A DNA stretch of 64,000 nucleotides from Streptomyces sp. DH37 (GCF_029813835.1 NZ_JARVKV010000005.1:1-64000), one strand, 5' to 3'; counted from the first letter of the stretch, positions 51,481 to 61,202 are shown. Notes: a model not told the origin generated them from the letters alone. Numbers and translations are program-made.

Positions 51481-53037
51481 TCACCTGCCGTCGGCGAAGG
51501 CGCGGAGGAAGTGGTCGGCGGCCTCCCGCTGGGCCCGTTCGGCCTTGTCCAGGACGGCCGAGGCGCCGAAGAACTCGTGCATGACCCCGTCGTAGCGGGT
51601 GAGGGTCGTGGGCACCCCGGCGTCCTGCAGGCGGCGTGCGTACTCCTCGCCCTGGCTGCGCAGGACGTCGCGCTCGGCGGTGATCACCAGGGTCGGGGGC
51701 ATGGCCGCCAGCCGGTCGGCCGGCAGCCCGAGCAGGTCGACCCTGGGGTCCTTGGCGGCGTCGGGCCTGCCGTCGAAGGCGTGCGCCGCCATCCAGCTCA
51801 GCAGCGCGCGGTTGAGGGGCCGGCCGTCCGCGGCGTCCTCCATCGACTCCCCGTACTGATCGGCGGTCGTCAGGGGGTAGACGCAGACCTGCGCGCTGGG
51901 GGCCGGCTCCCCGGCGGCGAGTTGCAGGACCGTCGCGGACGCCATGTTCCCACCGACGGACTCCCCGCCGATGCCGATGCGGGCCGGGTCGCCGCCGATC
52001 CGCGAGGCGTTGGCCGCCGTCCAGCGGTAGGCGGCCAGGACGTCGTCGTGGGAGGCGGGGAAGACCGCCTCCGGGGCGCGCCGGTAGCCGGGCGACACCA
52101 CGATCGCGCCGGTCTTGTTCGCCAGCCCGCGGCAGGACGCGTCGTAGGTGTCGATGTCGAACAGCACCCAGCCGCCGCCGTGGATCCACATGATCACGGG
52201 CAGCGGGCCGGAGGCCGGGGCGGCGGGGGTGTAGACCCGCAGGGTCTGCTCGCCGCCGGCCGCGTCGGGGATCGTCAGGTCCTCCACCGATCCCACCGGT
52301 TCGGGGCCGTCGATCCCCCTGTCCTCCATCACCTTCCTGACGGCGGCGTCGGGGCCCGGCTGCTTGCGGGCCTGGTCCGGGGCGAGGGTCTCGAAGGGGA
52401 GGGGCTCCAGGGCGGAGTGGGCGTCGACGACGGCCTGCGCCTGGGGGTCGAGCAGCCCGGACGCGTCGGTGGCCAGCCGCTTCTTCTTGCCCGTCGCGGA
52501 GGCCCTGCCCTCGTCGACGGGCTTGGCGAGCTTGCCGGCGGCCTTCTCGGCGGCGCCGCCGCCGTCGGGGGCGTGCGGGTGCGGGGCGGGCGGCGCCTGC
52601 CGCTTGGCTGCGATGAACTGCCGGCCCAGGTCGGCCATCCTCTCCGGGCCCACCTTGGCGCGGAAGGCCGGGAGTTCCTCCCCCTCCTCGTCGGCGACGT
52701 GGTGGCGTACCAGGGCGATGAGTTCGGTCAGCGCCCGCTCGAACTCGGCCTCGCCCGGTTCCGTGCCCTCGAGGGTGACCAGCAGTTCCTTCATGCCGTG
52801 GTGCTCGTCGCGGGCGTCGTGGTTGGCGTCCTCCATGCCCAGCTCGGGCCAGAGCGGGTAGAGCACGACCTCCTCGGCGAAGGCGTGCAGCGAGAGTTCG
52901 AAGCCGATCTGGTCGACGAGGGTCCGGCGGTCGCCCCGGCCGGCCTCCAGGTGCTGGAACTGCCTCTCCACGATCGCGTGGTCGTCGGCGATCAGGTGGT
53001 CGATGTCGCCGGGCTGGGTGGGGTAGGACAGGGCCAC
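51481..53037 (-). CDS. Hemerythrin-like domain fused to HSL-type alpha/beta hydrolase
   Basis: The 518-aa two-domain protein has residues 1-145 as a hemerythrin HHE bundle with diiron ligands His20, His51, Glu55/56, His79/80, His112/113 and Glu117 region. A charged linker (150-215) follows. Residues 215-518 form a hormone-sensitive-lipase-type esterase with the oxyanion HGGGW (286-290), nucleophile Ser360 in GGESVGG, and late Asp/His (ERDVL, GVMHEFF). The diiron bundle could sense O2, NO or iron and regulate hydrolysis; this is inference. The GTG start has AGGAG 9 nt upstream. Confidence 0.92.
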   Translation of the reverse strand: MALSYPTQPGDIDHLIADDHAIVERQFQHLEAGRGDRRTLVDQIGFELSLHAFAEEVVLYPLWPELGMEDANHDARDEHHGMKELLVTLEGTEPGEAEFERALTELIALVRHHVADEEGEELPAFRAKVGPERMADLGRQFIAAKRQAPPAPHPHAPDGGGAAEKAAGKLAKPVDEGRASATGKKKRLATDASGLLDPQAQAVVDAHSALEPLPFETLAPDQARKQPGPDAAVRKVMEDRGIDGPEPVGSVEDLTIPDAAGGEQTLRVYTPAAPASGPLPVIMWIHGGGWVLFDIDTYDASCRGLANKTGAIVVSPGYRRAPEAVFPASHDDVLAAYRWTAANASRIGGDPARIGIGGESVGGNMASATVLQLAAGEPAPSAQVCVYPLTTADQYGESMEDAADGRPLNRALLSWMAAHAFDGRPDAAKDPRVDLLGLPADRLAAMPPTLVITAERDVLRSQGEEYARRLQDAGVPTTLTRYDGVMHEFFGASAVLDKAERAQREAADHFLRAFADGR

Positions 53038-53433
53038 GTCGTCAACTCCTGAAGGGGGCGGGCGTCCGGTCGCCGGAGTGCGGCACCCAAGGGGTACCTC
53101 CTCGGTCGGGAAACATGCTCTTCACCCACCTTTGGGCCCATTCGCCGCGGAGGTGAGACCGGGGACCGGCTCGGCGGGGGCCCGGGGTCCCGCCCCTTCC
53201 CAGCGGGGTTTCCGGACCTCCGCCCCCTGCGCCGGGCGTGGGTTCCCTCCCACCCGCCGGGCGAGGCCACCCGGGTGAGGGCACCGGGGCGCCCGGCCGG
53301 CCCCGGCTCCGCCGCCGAGCCGGGGGCGTACCGTCCCTCCGGTTCCGCGGGGCGGTACGGGCCGGCGGTACGGGGCGGCAGGCGGCGGTGGAGGCGCGCT
53401 CGGCCCCCGAGGGCCGGGGCCGCGGGGCTCCTG
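53038..53433. other. Gene-free region
   Basis: This 396-bp gap lies between two minus-strand genes. It presumably carries the promoter of the hemerythrin-esterase gene. No promoter, repeat or small gene with a convincing start was recognised. Confidence 0.4.
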
Positions 53434-54207
53434 TCAGGTCAGGGTGCTCTCCTCGACGTTCTCCATCCGCCCGTACAGCACCTGCTCGTTGACCTCCAGC
53501 TCATTGATCAGCTTCAGGCAGGCGGCGACACCGTTGCCGACCAGTTCCTCGGCGACCTCCCCGTACTCGACCTGGAAGACGGTGTTCGGAGCCCGTTCGT
53601 CGTGCGCGGCCCCCCGTGGGTCGCGCCACGTCCCCTGGGCCCCGATCTCCGTCGCGGCGCGCAGGACGGACGAGACGGCGTGCGCCTTGCCGCGCGGCAC
53701 GGTCAGTGTCAGCAGTTCCCGCTCCACCCGGTCCAGCCTCACCCCGGCCTCCTCGTCGCCGAACAGCAGGGCGTGGAGCAGGTCCTTGGCTTCGCGCAGC
53801 AGCGCTTCACCGGCCGGGGTGCGGTGCTCCGCCCCGATCAGGCCGGACGACCCCTTCGGGGGCGGGTCCAGCAGTAAGCCGCCCTCGACCAGGGCCTGCC
53901 GGGTCAGCTCGCGGTAGCGGGCGACGTACCGGCGCAGGAGACCGACGTCGAGGGACAGGGCGCGGACGCGCTCCATCCGCGCCTCCCGCTCGTCCTCCGG
54001 CTCCGTCGCCCGGCCCGCCGGCGGCCGGTCGGCGCGCTGAGCGGGCAGTCCCGGTGCGACGGCGAGGTCCAGGAGCTGTTCCACCAGCCACTCCCGCGGC
54101 CTGTCGGCGATGGCCTCGCGGACTCGCCGCCGCAGTTCGCCCTCCATCTCCCGACGCACTTCCCACACGATCCCGGTGATCCCGGTGATACCAGCCATGT
54201 TCGTCAT
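53434..54207 (-). CDS. Hypothetical protein, helix-rich
   Basis: The 257-aa soluble, charged protein is not recognised. Residues 15-50 ([20 protein letters not shown]) and 75-115 are strongly helical. The C-terminal part has [21 protein letters not shown] and [22 protein letters not shown], suggesting a coiled coil. No signal peptide or membrane segment is present. GC3 bias and lack of rare codons support it as real. Other possible starts are M at 54198 and 54147; none has a good ribosome site. Confidence 0.6.
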   Translation of the reverse strand: MTNMAGITGITGIVWEVRREMEGELRRRVREAIADRPREWLVEQLLDLAVAPGLPAQRADRPPAGRATEPEDEREARMERVRALSLDVGLLRRYVARYRELTRQALVEGGLLLDPPPKGSSGLIGAEHRTPAGEALLREAKDLLHALLFGDEEAGVRLDRVERELLTLTVPRGKAHAVSSVLRAATEIGAQGTWRDPRGAAHDERAPNTVFQVEYGEVAEELVGNGVAACLKLINELEVNEQVLYGRMENVEESTLT

Positions 54208-54413
54208 GGGGCCGGACGCTAGAGCCGGCCGTCGGCGGAGGGACGTGTTCCGCCGGTGATTCAGCCCCAGGGGTGACGCAGGAGCGCCGACCTGTGGCCG
54301 CCGGCCGCCTCGTGAGGCCCGCCTCCGGTCCCCGTCCGGGCGGGCGGCCCGGAGGCCGCCATGCGGAGGACGGCCGCGTCTGGGACCATGAGCGTCCTAG
54401 GGAAGGAACGGTT

Positions 54414-54677
54414 ATGCAACAGGGCGAACACCCCGACTACGGTCCCGTGGTCTTCCGTGACAAGTCCGCCGGATACGCTTTCCTGACGCGATCGACCGCG
54501 CACAGCGACCAGACCATCGAGTGGGACGACGGCCGGACCTACCCGGTCGTCGACGTCGAGATCTCCTCGGAGAGCCACCCCTTCTACACCGGCAAGGCCC
54601 GCACCGTCGACGCGAAGGGCCGGATCGCCAGGTTCGAGCAGCGCTACGGCAAGCCGGGGCAGGGCCCGGACGCCTGA
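54414..54677 (+). CDS. rpmE2: 50S ribosomal protein L31 type B
   Basis: The 87-aa protein is a complete L31[29 protein letters not shown], then [24 protein letters not shown] and [10 protein letters not shown]. The zinc-binding cysteines of type A L31 are absent, so it is the zinc-independent form. Such genes are normally induced by Zur derepression at low zinc. I could not see a convincing Zur box upstream. GGGAAGGAA precedes the ATG. It lies near metal transporters (NRAMP, ZIP). Confidence 0.95.
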   Translation: MQQGEHPDYGPVVFRDKSAGYAFLTRSTAHSDQTIEWDDGRTYPVVDVEISSESHPFYTGKARTVDAKGRIARFEQRYGKPGQGPDA

Positions 54678-54753
54678 CCGGTTCGCCGAACCGGCCGAGG
54701 AGCGGTCCCCGGCAGGTCGCCACGGCCCCACCCGCCGCCCCGCGCCGGCCTGT

Positions 54754-56112
54754 TCAGCCGAGCAGCACGTCCTGGACGAGGAAGAGGTTGAGGCCGGTGA
54801 TCGCCAGGGCCGCGGTGGCGCCCAGCGCGGTCGTGACGGAGCGGTTCACCAGAGGACCCATGACGTCCCGCCGCGCGGTGAAGACGACCAGCGGGATCAG
54901 GGCGAAGGGGATGCCGAAGGACAGCACCACCTGACTGAGCACCAGCGCCTGGGTGGGATCGACGCCCAGGGCGAGCACGGTCAGGGGCGGGCCCATCGTG
55001 ATCAGGCGCCGCAGCGTCAGCGGGATGCGGCGCCGCAGGAAGCCCCGCATGATGACCTGCCCCGCATAGGTGCCCACCCCCGACGAGGCCAGCCCGGACG
55101 CCAGCAGAGCCAGCGCGAACGCCAGCGCCGCGCCGGCACCGATCGCGGTGCCCAGGCCGTGGTGGAACTGCTCCAGGGTCTCGTAGCCGGCGGACCGCGG
55201 GGAGCGCTCCCCGTGGAAGGCCGCCGCGGCCACGGTGAGCATGGTCGCGTTGACCAGACCGGCGATCCCCAGGGCGATGAGGATCGCCGTGCGGTTGGCT
55301 CGCAGCACCAGCCGCTTGCGCGCCGCGGACGCGTGGCCGTACCGGCGGCTGAGGGACGAGTGCAGGTAGATCACGTGCGGCATCACCGTGGCCCCGACCA
55401 TGCCGGTGGTCAGCAGGACGCTCTGGGTGTCGGCGAACCTCGGCCGCAGACCGGCCAGCGCCCCGCTCCAGGAATCGGTCCGCAGGCTCTGGTAGAGGAA
55501 CCCGGCGAGGATGACCAGCAGGAAGCCGGCGATCACCATCTCGAAGCGCCGCCTGCCCTCGGGGGCGAGCGCCAGCAGCACCAGCGACACGGCCCCGACG
55601 ATGAACGCGGCCGGCACCAGGGGGATGCCGAACAGCAGGTACAGGGCCACCGCGCCGCCGACGAACTCCGCCAGGTCCGTGGCCATGGCCACCAGCTCGG
55701 CCTGGACCCACAGCACCCGGCACACCGGCCGGGGGGTGTGCTCGCGGCACAGCTCCGGCAGGTCGCGGCCGGTGGCGACGCCGACCTTGCACGCCAGGTA
55801 CTGGACGAAGATCGCCACGACGTTGGCCAGGGCGATCACCCAGAGCAGCAGGGTGCCGTACCGGGCGCCCGCGGTCATGTTGGTGGCGAAGTTCCCCGGA
55901 TCGACGTACGCCACCGACACCACGAACGCCGGACCGAGCATCGCGACCACGGCCCACGGGCCGGAGTGCCGCCGCGCGGGCGTCCGCCGTTCCGCGCCGG
56001 TGTCCGGACCCGCCCCGGCGGGGGGCGACGCGGCGGGCGCCGGGTTGGAGGCCGGAGCGGTGACCGGCGGAGCGGCCGGGGGCGCCTTCTGGTGCTGGCG
56101 TGGGTCAAGCAT
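54754..56112 (-). CDS. mntH: NRAMP-family Mn/Fe transporter
   Basis: The 452-aa membrane protein has 11 or so segments. Metal-binding motifs are DPGNFATN in helix 1 and MVGATVMPHVIYLHS in helix 6. The first 50 residues are a Pro/Ala-rich cytoplasmic tail. NRAMP proteins import Mn2+ or Fe2+ with protons. Its start overlaps the upstream small membrane protein by 8 bp, and a Mn catalase gene lies just above, so manganese is the likely metal. Confidence 0.93.
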   Translation of the reverse strand: MLDPRQHQKAPPAAPPVTAPASNPAPAASPPAGAGPDTGAERRTPARRHSGPWAVVAMLGPAFVVSVAYVDPGNFATNMTAGARYGTLLLWVIALANVVAIFVQYLACKVGVATGRDLPELCREHTPRPVCRVLWVQAELVAMATDLAEFVGGAVALYLLFGIPLVPAAFIVGAVSLVLLALAPEGRRRFEMVIAGFLLVILAGFLYQSLRTDSWSGALAGLRPRFADTQSVLLTTGMVGATVMPHVIYLHSSLSRRYGHASAARKRLVLRANRTAILIALGIAGLVNATMLTVAAAAFHGERSPRSAGYETLEQFHHGLGTAIGAGAALAFALALLASGLASSGVGTYAGQVIMRGFLRRRIPLTLRRLITMGPPLTVLALGVDPTQALVLSQVVLSFGIPFALIPLVVFTARRDVMGPLVNRSVTTALGATAALAITGLNLFLVQDVLLG

Positions 56113-56386
56113 CGGCCGCGTCCTCGCTCCCGGCGGCGCGGGACCGGCCGGCGGCCGCCCGGGTGCCGTCCCGCATCCGCCGCGCCGTGCGGTGGTACGG
56201 CACCAGCCTGAGAGCGACGGCGGCGAGCAGGGCCGACCCCAGCAGGCCCTCGGCCGTCCCCCCGGCGGTGAGGCCGACGGCCGCCGCCGCCGCGTACAGG
56301 GCCAGGAGCAGCACGGTGACGGGGCGCGGGTGCCGCCGGACGGCCGCAGCCCGGGCCGCTTCGCCCGCGGAGCCCGGTGTGCCCAT
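56105..56386 (-). CDS. Small two-segment membrane protein
   Basis: The 93-aa protein has hydrophobic stretches at about 23-43 and 47-62 and basic tails (PYHRTARRMRDGTR). No family was recognised. GGGAGG stands 3 nt before the ATG. It overlaps mntH by 8 bp on the same strand, so it is co-translated with, and perhaps assists, the transporter. It may share a transcript with the Mn catalase gene 66 bp upstream. Confidence 0.75.
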   Translation of the reverse strand: MGTPGSAGEAARAAAVRRHPRPVTVLLLALYAAAAAVGLTAGGTAEGLLGSALLAAVALRLVPYHRTARRMRDGTRAAAGRSRAAGSEDAADA

Positions 56387-56452
56387 GGTCCTCCCGCCTC
56401 CTCTCGTACGGACGGGCGGGCCCCTCCGTCCCGGGAAGGGCCCGCGGCGACC

Positions 56453-57361
56453 TCACTCGTCGGGCGTGAAGGTGTCCCTGAGCTTGCCCCTGAGACCCGT
56501 CTCGGTGCCCAGGGACGGTCCCTTGGGCTGCCCCAGGCTGCCGTCGTACGTGGCGAAGAGCCTGGGGTCGGGAGGCGGGGGCGACGCCTTGTCGCCCAGC
56601 GGCTGGGTGTCGGCCAGCACACTGAACTCGTGGTCGCCGTCCGGGGTCGGACCCGAGGCCCACAGGCCCGCGGCGGCGGCCTCGCCGTCGGACAGGTGCC
56701 ACAGCGTCGCGGCGTGCTCGCGGTGCTCCTCGTCCGCGAGGCCGCCGGGGACGACGACGTCCTCCAGGTTGTCCTCGCGGAGCTGCTCGATGGCCGCGAG
56801 CCACAGGTTCTGGTGGTAGGTGTCCCGGGCGAGGTTGAACTTCAGCATGTCCCTCACGCCGGGGTCGTCGGTCATGTTGTACAGACGTGCGGTCTGGAGC
56901 CGGCTCTGGGCCTCGGCGGCGACGTTGGCGTAGAAGTCGGCCAGCAGGTTCCCGCTGGCCACCGCGTAACGGCCGTTCCAGGGGTAGCCGTTGCTGTCCG
57001 CCGGGAGCGCCGCGCCTCCGGCGATGATCGCCTGCTGCGGATCCATGCCGCCCATCACGGCGCCGACGGCGGGGTCGGAGGTGGCCACCTTGGTGGTCGC
57101 GGTGGCGGGGGCGCCCTCCATGAGCCGGGCGATCATGGTGGCGAGCATCTCCACGTGGCCGATCTCCTCCGTGGCGATGTCCATGATCAGGTCTTTGTAC
57201 TTGCCCTTGATGCGGCAGTTCCAGCCCTGGAACATGTACTGCATCATCACGGTCATCTCACCGTACGCACCGCCGACGAGCTCCTGGAGCTTGTGGGCGT
57301 ACACCGGGTCGGGCTTCTCGGGCTTCGCCTCGAACTGCAGCCGCTGGGTGTGTCGGAACAT
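56453..57361 (-). CDS. Manganese catalase
   Basis: The 302-aa non-heme catalase has a ferritin-like bundle with Glu in GAYGEMTVMMQY, Glu-His in DIATEEIGHVEMLATM, Glu in NVAAEAQSRLQ and Glu/His further on. The GNLLADFYANVAAE motif is also seen. It disproportionates H2O2 in the cytoplasm using a dimanganese centre. The C-terminal tail from about 265 is polar. The ATG at 57361 has GGGAG 9 nt upstream. The neighbouring NRAMP gene could supply the Mn. Confidence 0.93.
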   Translation of the reverse strand: MFRHTQRLQFEAKPEKPDPVYAHKLQELVGGAYGEMTVMMQYMFQGWNCRIKGKYKDLIMDIATEEIGHVEMLATMIARLMEGAPATATTKVATSDPAVGAVMGGMDPQQAIIAGGAALPADSNGYPWNGRYAVASGNLLADFYANVAAEAQSRLQTARLYNMTDDPGVRDMLKFNLARDTYHQNLWLAAIEQLREDNLEDVVVPGGLADEEHREHAATLWHLSDGEAAAAGLWASGPTPDGDHEFSVLADTQPLGDKASPPPPDPRLFATYDGSLGQPKGPSLGTETGLRGKLRDTFTPDE

Positions 57362-57611
57362 CGGGGGCTCTCCCTTTCCGGACGAGGACGGTTCACGGTC
57401 GTCGGCGGAGCGCGGACGTGCGCCACCCGCTCCACCGGGACCGGGGCCGCGCTCCACCCCTGGGACGCTAGGCAGCGCCCGTCACCACCGCGTCTCCGCA
57501 CAGGGGGGCCACGGGAGGTCCGGAAGGGGGTGTGACGCACCCGGGGGCGGGAACCCCGTCCGTTCACGGACCCGGAAGCCGGTCGCACCGGTTCCTCACG
57601 GAGAGAGTCCC

Positions 57612-58394
57612 ATGACGTCCTCCTACGTTCTCACCTCCCGACAGCCCGGCTCCGAGGCTCCGCACGGGGCTGCGGAGTGGGAGGCCCACCTCGCCCTGCT
57701 GGGCCGTTTCAGCATGGAGATCCGGTCCCGGAAGGTGGTCCTCAGCCCTTCCGTGCAGCGGCTGCTGGCCCTGCTGGCCCTGCACCCGGAAGGGGCCACC
57801 AGGGCCCTCGTGGCCTCGACGTTCTGGCCGGACCTGCCCGTCCGGCGCGCGGGCGCGAGCCTGCGCTCCACCCTGTGGCGGCTGACCCGCAGCAGCGGAC
57901 GGAACAGGCTGGTCGACGCCGACGACGACTGCCTCGCGCTCGCCCCCACCGTCTGCGTCGACCTGCACCTGGCCGAGCGGCACGCCGCGGCCCTCGTCTC
58001 GTCCCACGCCTCCGGCCCGGCGCCGCTGCCGGCCCCGGCCGAGCTGAGCGAGGACCTGCTGCCCGACTGGACCGAGGACTGGCTGATGGTCGCCCGGGAG
58101 CACTTCCGCCAGACCCGGCTGCACGCGCTGGAGGCGGTGGCCCGGAGGCTGCGCGACGGCGGCGAGCTCGCCGCCGCCATGGAGTGCGCCATGACGGCGG
58201 TGGAGGCGGAGCCGCTGCGCGAGAGCGCGCACCGCCACGTGGTGGACGTTCACCTGGCGGAGGGCAACGTCGCCGAGGCCCTGCGGCACTACGAGTTCTT
58301 CCGGCGGATGATCCGCAGCCAGCTGGGTCTGGGGCCGTCCTCCGGCTTCCGCCGGCTCGTGGCGCCCTATCTGGGCCGCCCCCTGGATCCCTGA
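57612..58394 (+). CDS. Small SARP-like regulator with BTAD domain
   Basis: The 260-aa protein has an N-terminal winged-helix-like region (ALLGRFSMEIRSRKVVLSPSVQRLLALLALH, then STFWPDLPVRRAGASLRSTLWRLTR). A bacterial transcriptional activation domain of TPR type follows (AREHFRQTRLHALEAVARRL, ECAMTAVEAEPLRESAHRHVV, ALRHYEFFRRMIRSQLGLGPS). It is a SARP without extra modules. The target is unknown; it is divergent from the Mn catalase gene. Confidence 0.88.
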   Translation: MTSSYVLTSRQPGSEAPHGAAEWEAHLALLGRFSMEIRSRKVVLSPSVQRLLALLALHPEGATRALVASTFWPDLPVRRAGASLRSTLWRLTRSSGRNRLVDADDDCLALAPTVCVDLHLAERHAAALVSSHASGPAPLPAPAELSEDLLPDWTEDWLMVAREHFRQTRLHALEAVARRLRDGGELAAAMECAMTAVEAEPLRESAHRHVVDVHLAEGNVAEALRHYEFFRRMIRSQLGLGPSSGFRRLVAPYLGRPLDP

Positions 58395-58836
58395 CGGCAG
58401 GGCCCGGGGCCGCGGTGACACCTCCGTGACGCCGACGGCCGTTCCGGGGAGGCCGCTCGGCTCCGCGCGGAGCCGTTCCGGACGCCGTCGCGCACCCCGG
58501 ACGCCCGGCGTGCGGAAGCCGCCGGAAGGGGTGGCCAACCAGGTGACCGGGCGGGGGCTTCGAAGGAGACCGGTGTGTCGGGCAGCGTCCCCGGGGAGGG
58601 GCCGGTCAGAGTCGAGACGGTTGTCCGCGGAGCGCGGGGAGGCCCCGTGGCCGCCGGCGCTCCACGGCGGGACGGGCCGCGGCGGAGGGCACGGCTCCCG
58701 CACGGACCGGTTCCGGCGGACGATCACCGCCCCTGTGACGTAGGCATGCGATCCGGGGCGAACGGCATGCCTGCCCGGAAGCCGGGTAGCGGAGCGTGTG
58801 GCTTTGGCCCTTGTTTCGTGGTGGAGGAAGACTTCG
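58395..58836 (+). other. Gene-free region with inverted repeat before the DUF5133 gene
   Basis: This 442-bp stretch has only weak open frames. AGGCATGC (58742-58749) and GCATGCCT (58765-58772) form an 8-bp inverted repeat with a 15-bp spacer, 65 bp before the next gene. It is a candidate operator. Confidence 0.45.
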
Positions 58837-59070
58837 ATGTTGATGGCTCACCCTGCGGTGCTGCGGGAACTCGTCCAGCGGTACGAAGCGCTGCGGTCGC
58901 AGGCCGTTCAGGGGACCGGCGGTGCGGAGGTGCGGCAGCGGATGGAGGACGCGGCCTACACGCTGTGCGTCTCCACCGGCACCCGGGAGGTGGGTGCGGC
59001 CCTGACCGAGGCCCGCCGCCGGATGTCCGGGGCCCGCGGGCGCGACGACCTGGCTCTGGTCAGCGGATGA
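58837..59070 (+). CDS. DUF5133 family protein
   Basis: The 77-aa protein has MLMAHPAVLRELVQRYEALR, then RQRMEDAAYTLCVSTGTREVGAALTEAR, the pattern of the actinobacterial DUF5133 family. The function is unknown. The ATG is preceded by GGAGGAAG. Its stop overlaps the start of the next small gene (ATGA). In Streptomyces these small proteins often sit with stress-related genes. Confidence 0.85.
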   Translation: MLMAHPAVLRELVQRYEALRSQAVQGTGGAEVRQRMEDAAYTLCVSTGTREVGAALTEARRRMSGARGRDDLALVSG

Positions 59071-59315
59071 CCGCCTCCACGGAATCCACGAGTCCTACGC
59101 GCTCCATCGGCTCCACGGGTTCGCCGTGGTTCGAGCGCCGGGAGGCCGGGGCCGAGAGGCCCGCGGCCGGGCCGGGCGGCGACGACGTGCCGGTCTACGA
59201 CCGTCTGGTGGCCGAGCGCGGCGACGTCCTCGCCGCCGCGCGGCGGGCGGTCGAGCAGGTGCGGCGGGAAGCCGCCGACGCCCTGGACTGGAGCGGGCTG
59301 GGCGAGCGGGCGTGA
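59067..59315 (+). CDS. Hypothetical small protein coupled to DUF5133
   Basis: The 82-aa protein has a Ser/Thr-rich N-terminus (TASTESTSPTRSIGSTGS). A helical C-terminal half reads VYDRLVAERGDVLAAARRAVEQVRREA. It has no known domain. The ATGA overlap with the DUF5133 gene argues for real, coupled translation. Confidence 0.6.
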   Translation: MTASTESTSPTRSIGSTGSPWFERREAGAERPAAGPGGDDVPVYDRLVAERGDVLAAARRAVEQVRREAADALDWSGLGERA

Positions 59316-59887
59316 AGGGCGCCGACGGCGTCCGCGGACTCCGGGGCGGGGGAGGACCCGGGACGAGCGGTGGGCGCGTCGGCGCATCCGTGCGCCCCGT
59401 CGATCCGGAACCGCCTCCACCCCGCCGGCCACCGGGCCCCGCCCGTGCCGGCACCCGGCCCGTCCTCGCCGCCGGCCCGGGCGAAGCGGCCGTGGGCGGC
59501 GGCCCCGGTCGTCGCACAGCACCCTGACGGCGAGCCGCCGCGTCCCGGTCACAGCCCCGGGGAGCCGGTCCCCGTGGGACGCGGAGGACGGGTGACACCC
59601 CGCGTGCCACGCGGGGTCGGAGCGGGGCTCGCGGGCAGCCCGGCGCCCGGCCCACCCGGGGAGGCCCGGCTCGCCCGTGGTGAACCCGGACCCGGCTCCG
59701 AGCGGAGTGGCGCCTTCGACGGTGGCGAACCGGATGTGCCCTCGGTGCGGGCCGGTGACGACGGGATGCCGGCGCACGCCGCGTCCGCCCGTCCCGAGGA
59801 CGGTCGTTCCGTGGCCGAGCGGTGGCCGAGTGCGCGCGGCGGCGCCGCCCGGCCCTCCCCGCCGCCGCGGGATCCGGTGATCCGGTG
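59316..59887. other. Gene-free convergent region
   Basis: This 572-bp gap lies between the plus-strand small gene pair and the minus-strand ZIP gene. It contains one strong hairpin (59597-59617). Open frames on both strands show no motif. Confidence 0.4.
59597..59617. terminator. Bidirectional terminator-like hairpin
   Basis: ACCCCGCGT and ACGCGGGGT pair perfectly over 9 bp with a GCC loop. It lies between convergent genes, 282 bp after one stop and 271 bp after the other, so it may serve both. Confidence 0.45.
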
Positions 59888-60643
59888 TCAGAGGTGGGAG
59901 AGGGTGAAGGAGACCAGGAATCCGGCGACGGTGATCAGGCCGATGGCCAGATGGGTGTCCTCGAAGGCTTCGGGGATCATCGTGTCGGCGATCATGGCGA
60001 GGATGGCGCCGGCGGCGACGGCGGTGACGGCCGCGACCACCGCCGGTGACAGCCCGCCGACGACGGCGTAGCCGAGCACGGCGGAGACCGTACTGGCGGC
60101 GGCGATCGCCCCCCACACGCCGAAGACGTAGCCCTTGCCGCGACCTGCCTGCTTCATGCCCGCCGAGCTGGACAGTCCCTCGGGGATGTTGCTGATGAAC
60201 ACCGCGGCGACGGTCACCGTGCTGACCGCGCCGCCGTGGGCCAGGCTGACGCCGATGACCGCCGACTCCGGAACGCCGTCCAGCAGCGCTCCGAGGGCGA
60301 GCGCGAGGCCGGAGCCCGGCTGCCGGTCCTCCGAGGGCTGCTGCTTGCGGTGGCCGGAGCGTTTGCGGTGCCGCGCGCCGCGGCGGGCCAGGGCGATGTT
60401 GCCGACGGTGTAGGCGGCCGCGCCGGCGACCGTGCCGGTCACGACCGGGGTCAGTCCCGCTTCCCGGTGGGCCTCGGCGATCAGTTCGAAGGAGACCGCC
60501 GACAGCAGCACCCCGGCGCCGAAGGCCATCACCGAGGCGATCACCATGCGCGGGATCCGCACCGCGTAGCCCAGCACCGCGCCCACCAGCAGCACGGAAC
60601 CGGCCACCAGGCCCCACGCGCCCGCCTCCACCGTTTCGGTCAT
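59888..60643 (-). CDS. ZIP-family metal transporter
   Basis: The 251-aa protein has about 8 membrane segments. The transport-site motifs are DGVPESAVIGVSL and NIPEGLSSSAGM in the middle helices, and a basic/His loop (RRGARHRKRSGHRK) lies between helices 3 and 4. It probably imports Zn2+ or related cations. GGCAGG lies 3 nt before the ATG. Confidence 0.88.
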   Translation of the reverse strand: MTETVEAGAWGLVAGSVLLVGAVLGYAVRIPRMVIASVMAFGAGVLLSAVSFELIAEAHREAGLTPVVTGTVAGAAAYTVGNIALARRGARHRKRSGHRKQQPSEDRQPGSGLALALGALLDGVPESAVIGVSLAHGGAVSTVTVAAVFISNIPEGLSSSAGMKQAGRGKGYVFGVWGAIAAASTVSAVLGYAVVGGLSPAVVAAVTAVAAGAILAMIADTMIPEAFEDTHLAIGLITVAGFLVSFTLSHL

Positions 60644-60827
60644 GCGCCTGCCGGTACCCGTACGGCAGTGCCTCAGGCGTCCCCTTCCGGGTGCGCCGCG
60701 AAGCCGTGGAGGGGGCGCGCCGGCCCGCGCGGGAGCCGCCGTGCGGCCGTTCCGGGCGCACCGGCCGACGGGTGAACGGCGAGGGTGTCGGCTTCCAGGG
60801 CGCGAGTGAGGGGCCGAGCATGGCCGC

Positions 60828-61202
60828 ATGAACGTCGTCAGCCAGGTCTTCGCCCTGATCGCCGCGGCGGTCCACATCGCCGTCTGGCCGCTGGAGAGCT
60901 TCTTCTACGGGCGACCGCGGGTCCGGGCCTTCCTCACCGGCAGCACCGCCGACGCTCCCGAGGTCCGGCTGTGGCGGGTCAACGTCGGCTTCTACAACCT
61001 GTTCCTCGCGCTCGGCCTCGTCGCCGGGCTCGTGGCCCTGGCCCTGGGGCACGAGACCGTCGGCCGCTCGCTGATCATCTACCTCAGCGCCTTCATGATC
61101 GCGGGCGGGATCACGCTGTTCGTCTCCGACCCGAAGCTGTGGCGCGGTTCCCTCGGGCAGGCGCTTCCCCCCGCGGTCGTCCTGCTGGCCGACCTGTTCT
61201 GA
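60828..61202 (+). CDS. DUF1304 family membrane protein
   Basis: The 124-aa protein has four hydrophobic segments. It opens VSQVFALIAAAVHIAVWPLESFFYGRPRV and has WRVNVGFYNLFLALGL, both typical of DUF1304. The function is unknown. The ribosome site is weak. Confidence 0.85.
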   Translation: MNVVSQVFALIAAAVHIAVWPLESFFYGRPRVRAFLTGSTADAPEVRLWRVNVGFYNLFLALGLVAGLVALALGHETVGRSLIIYLSAFMIAGGITLFVSDPKLWRGSLGQALPPAVVLLADLF

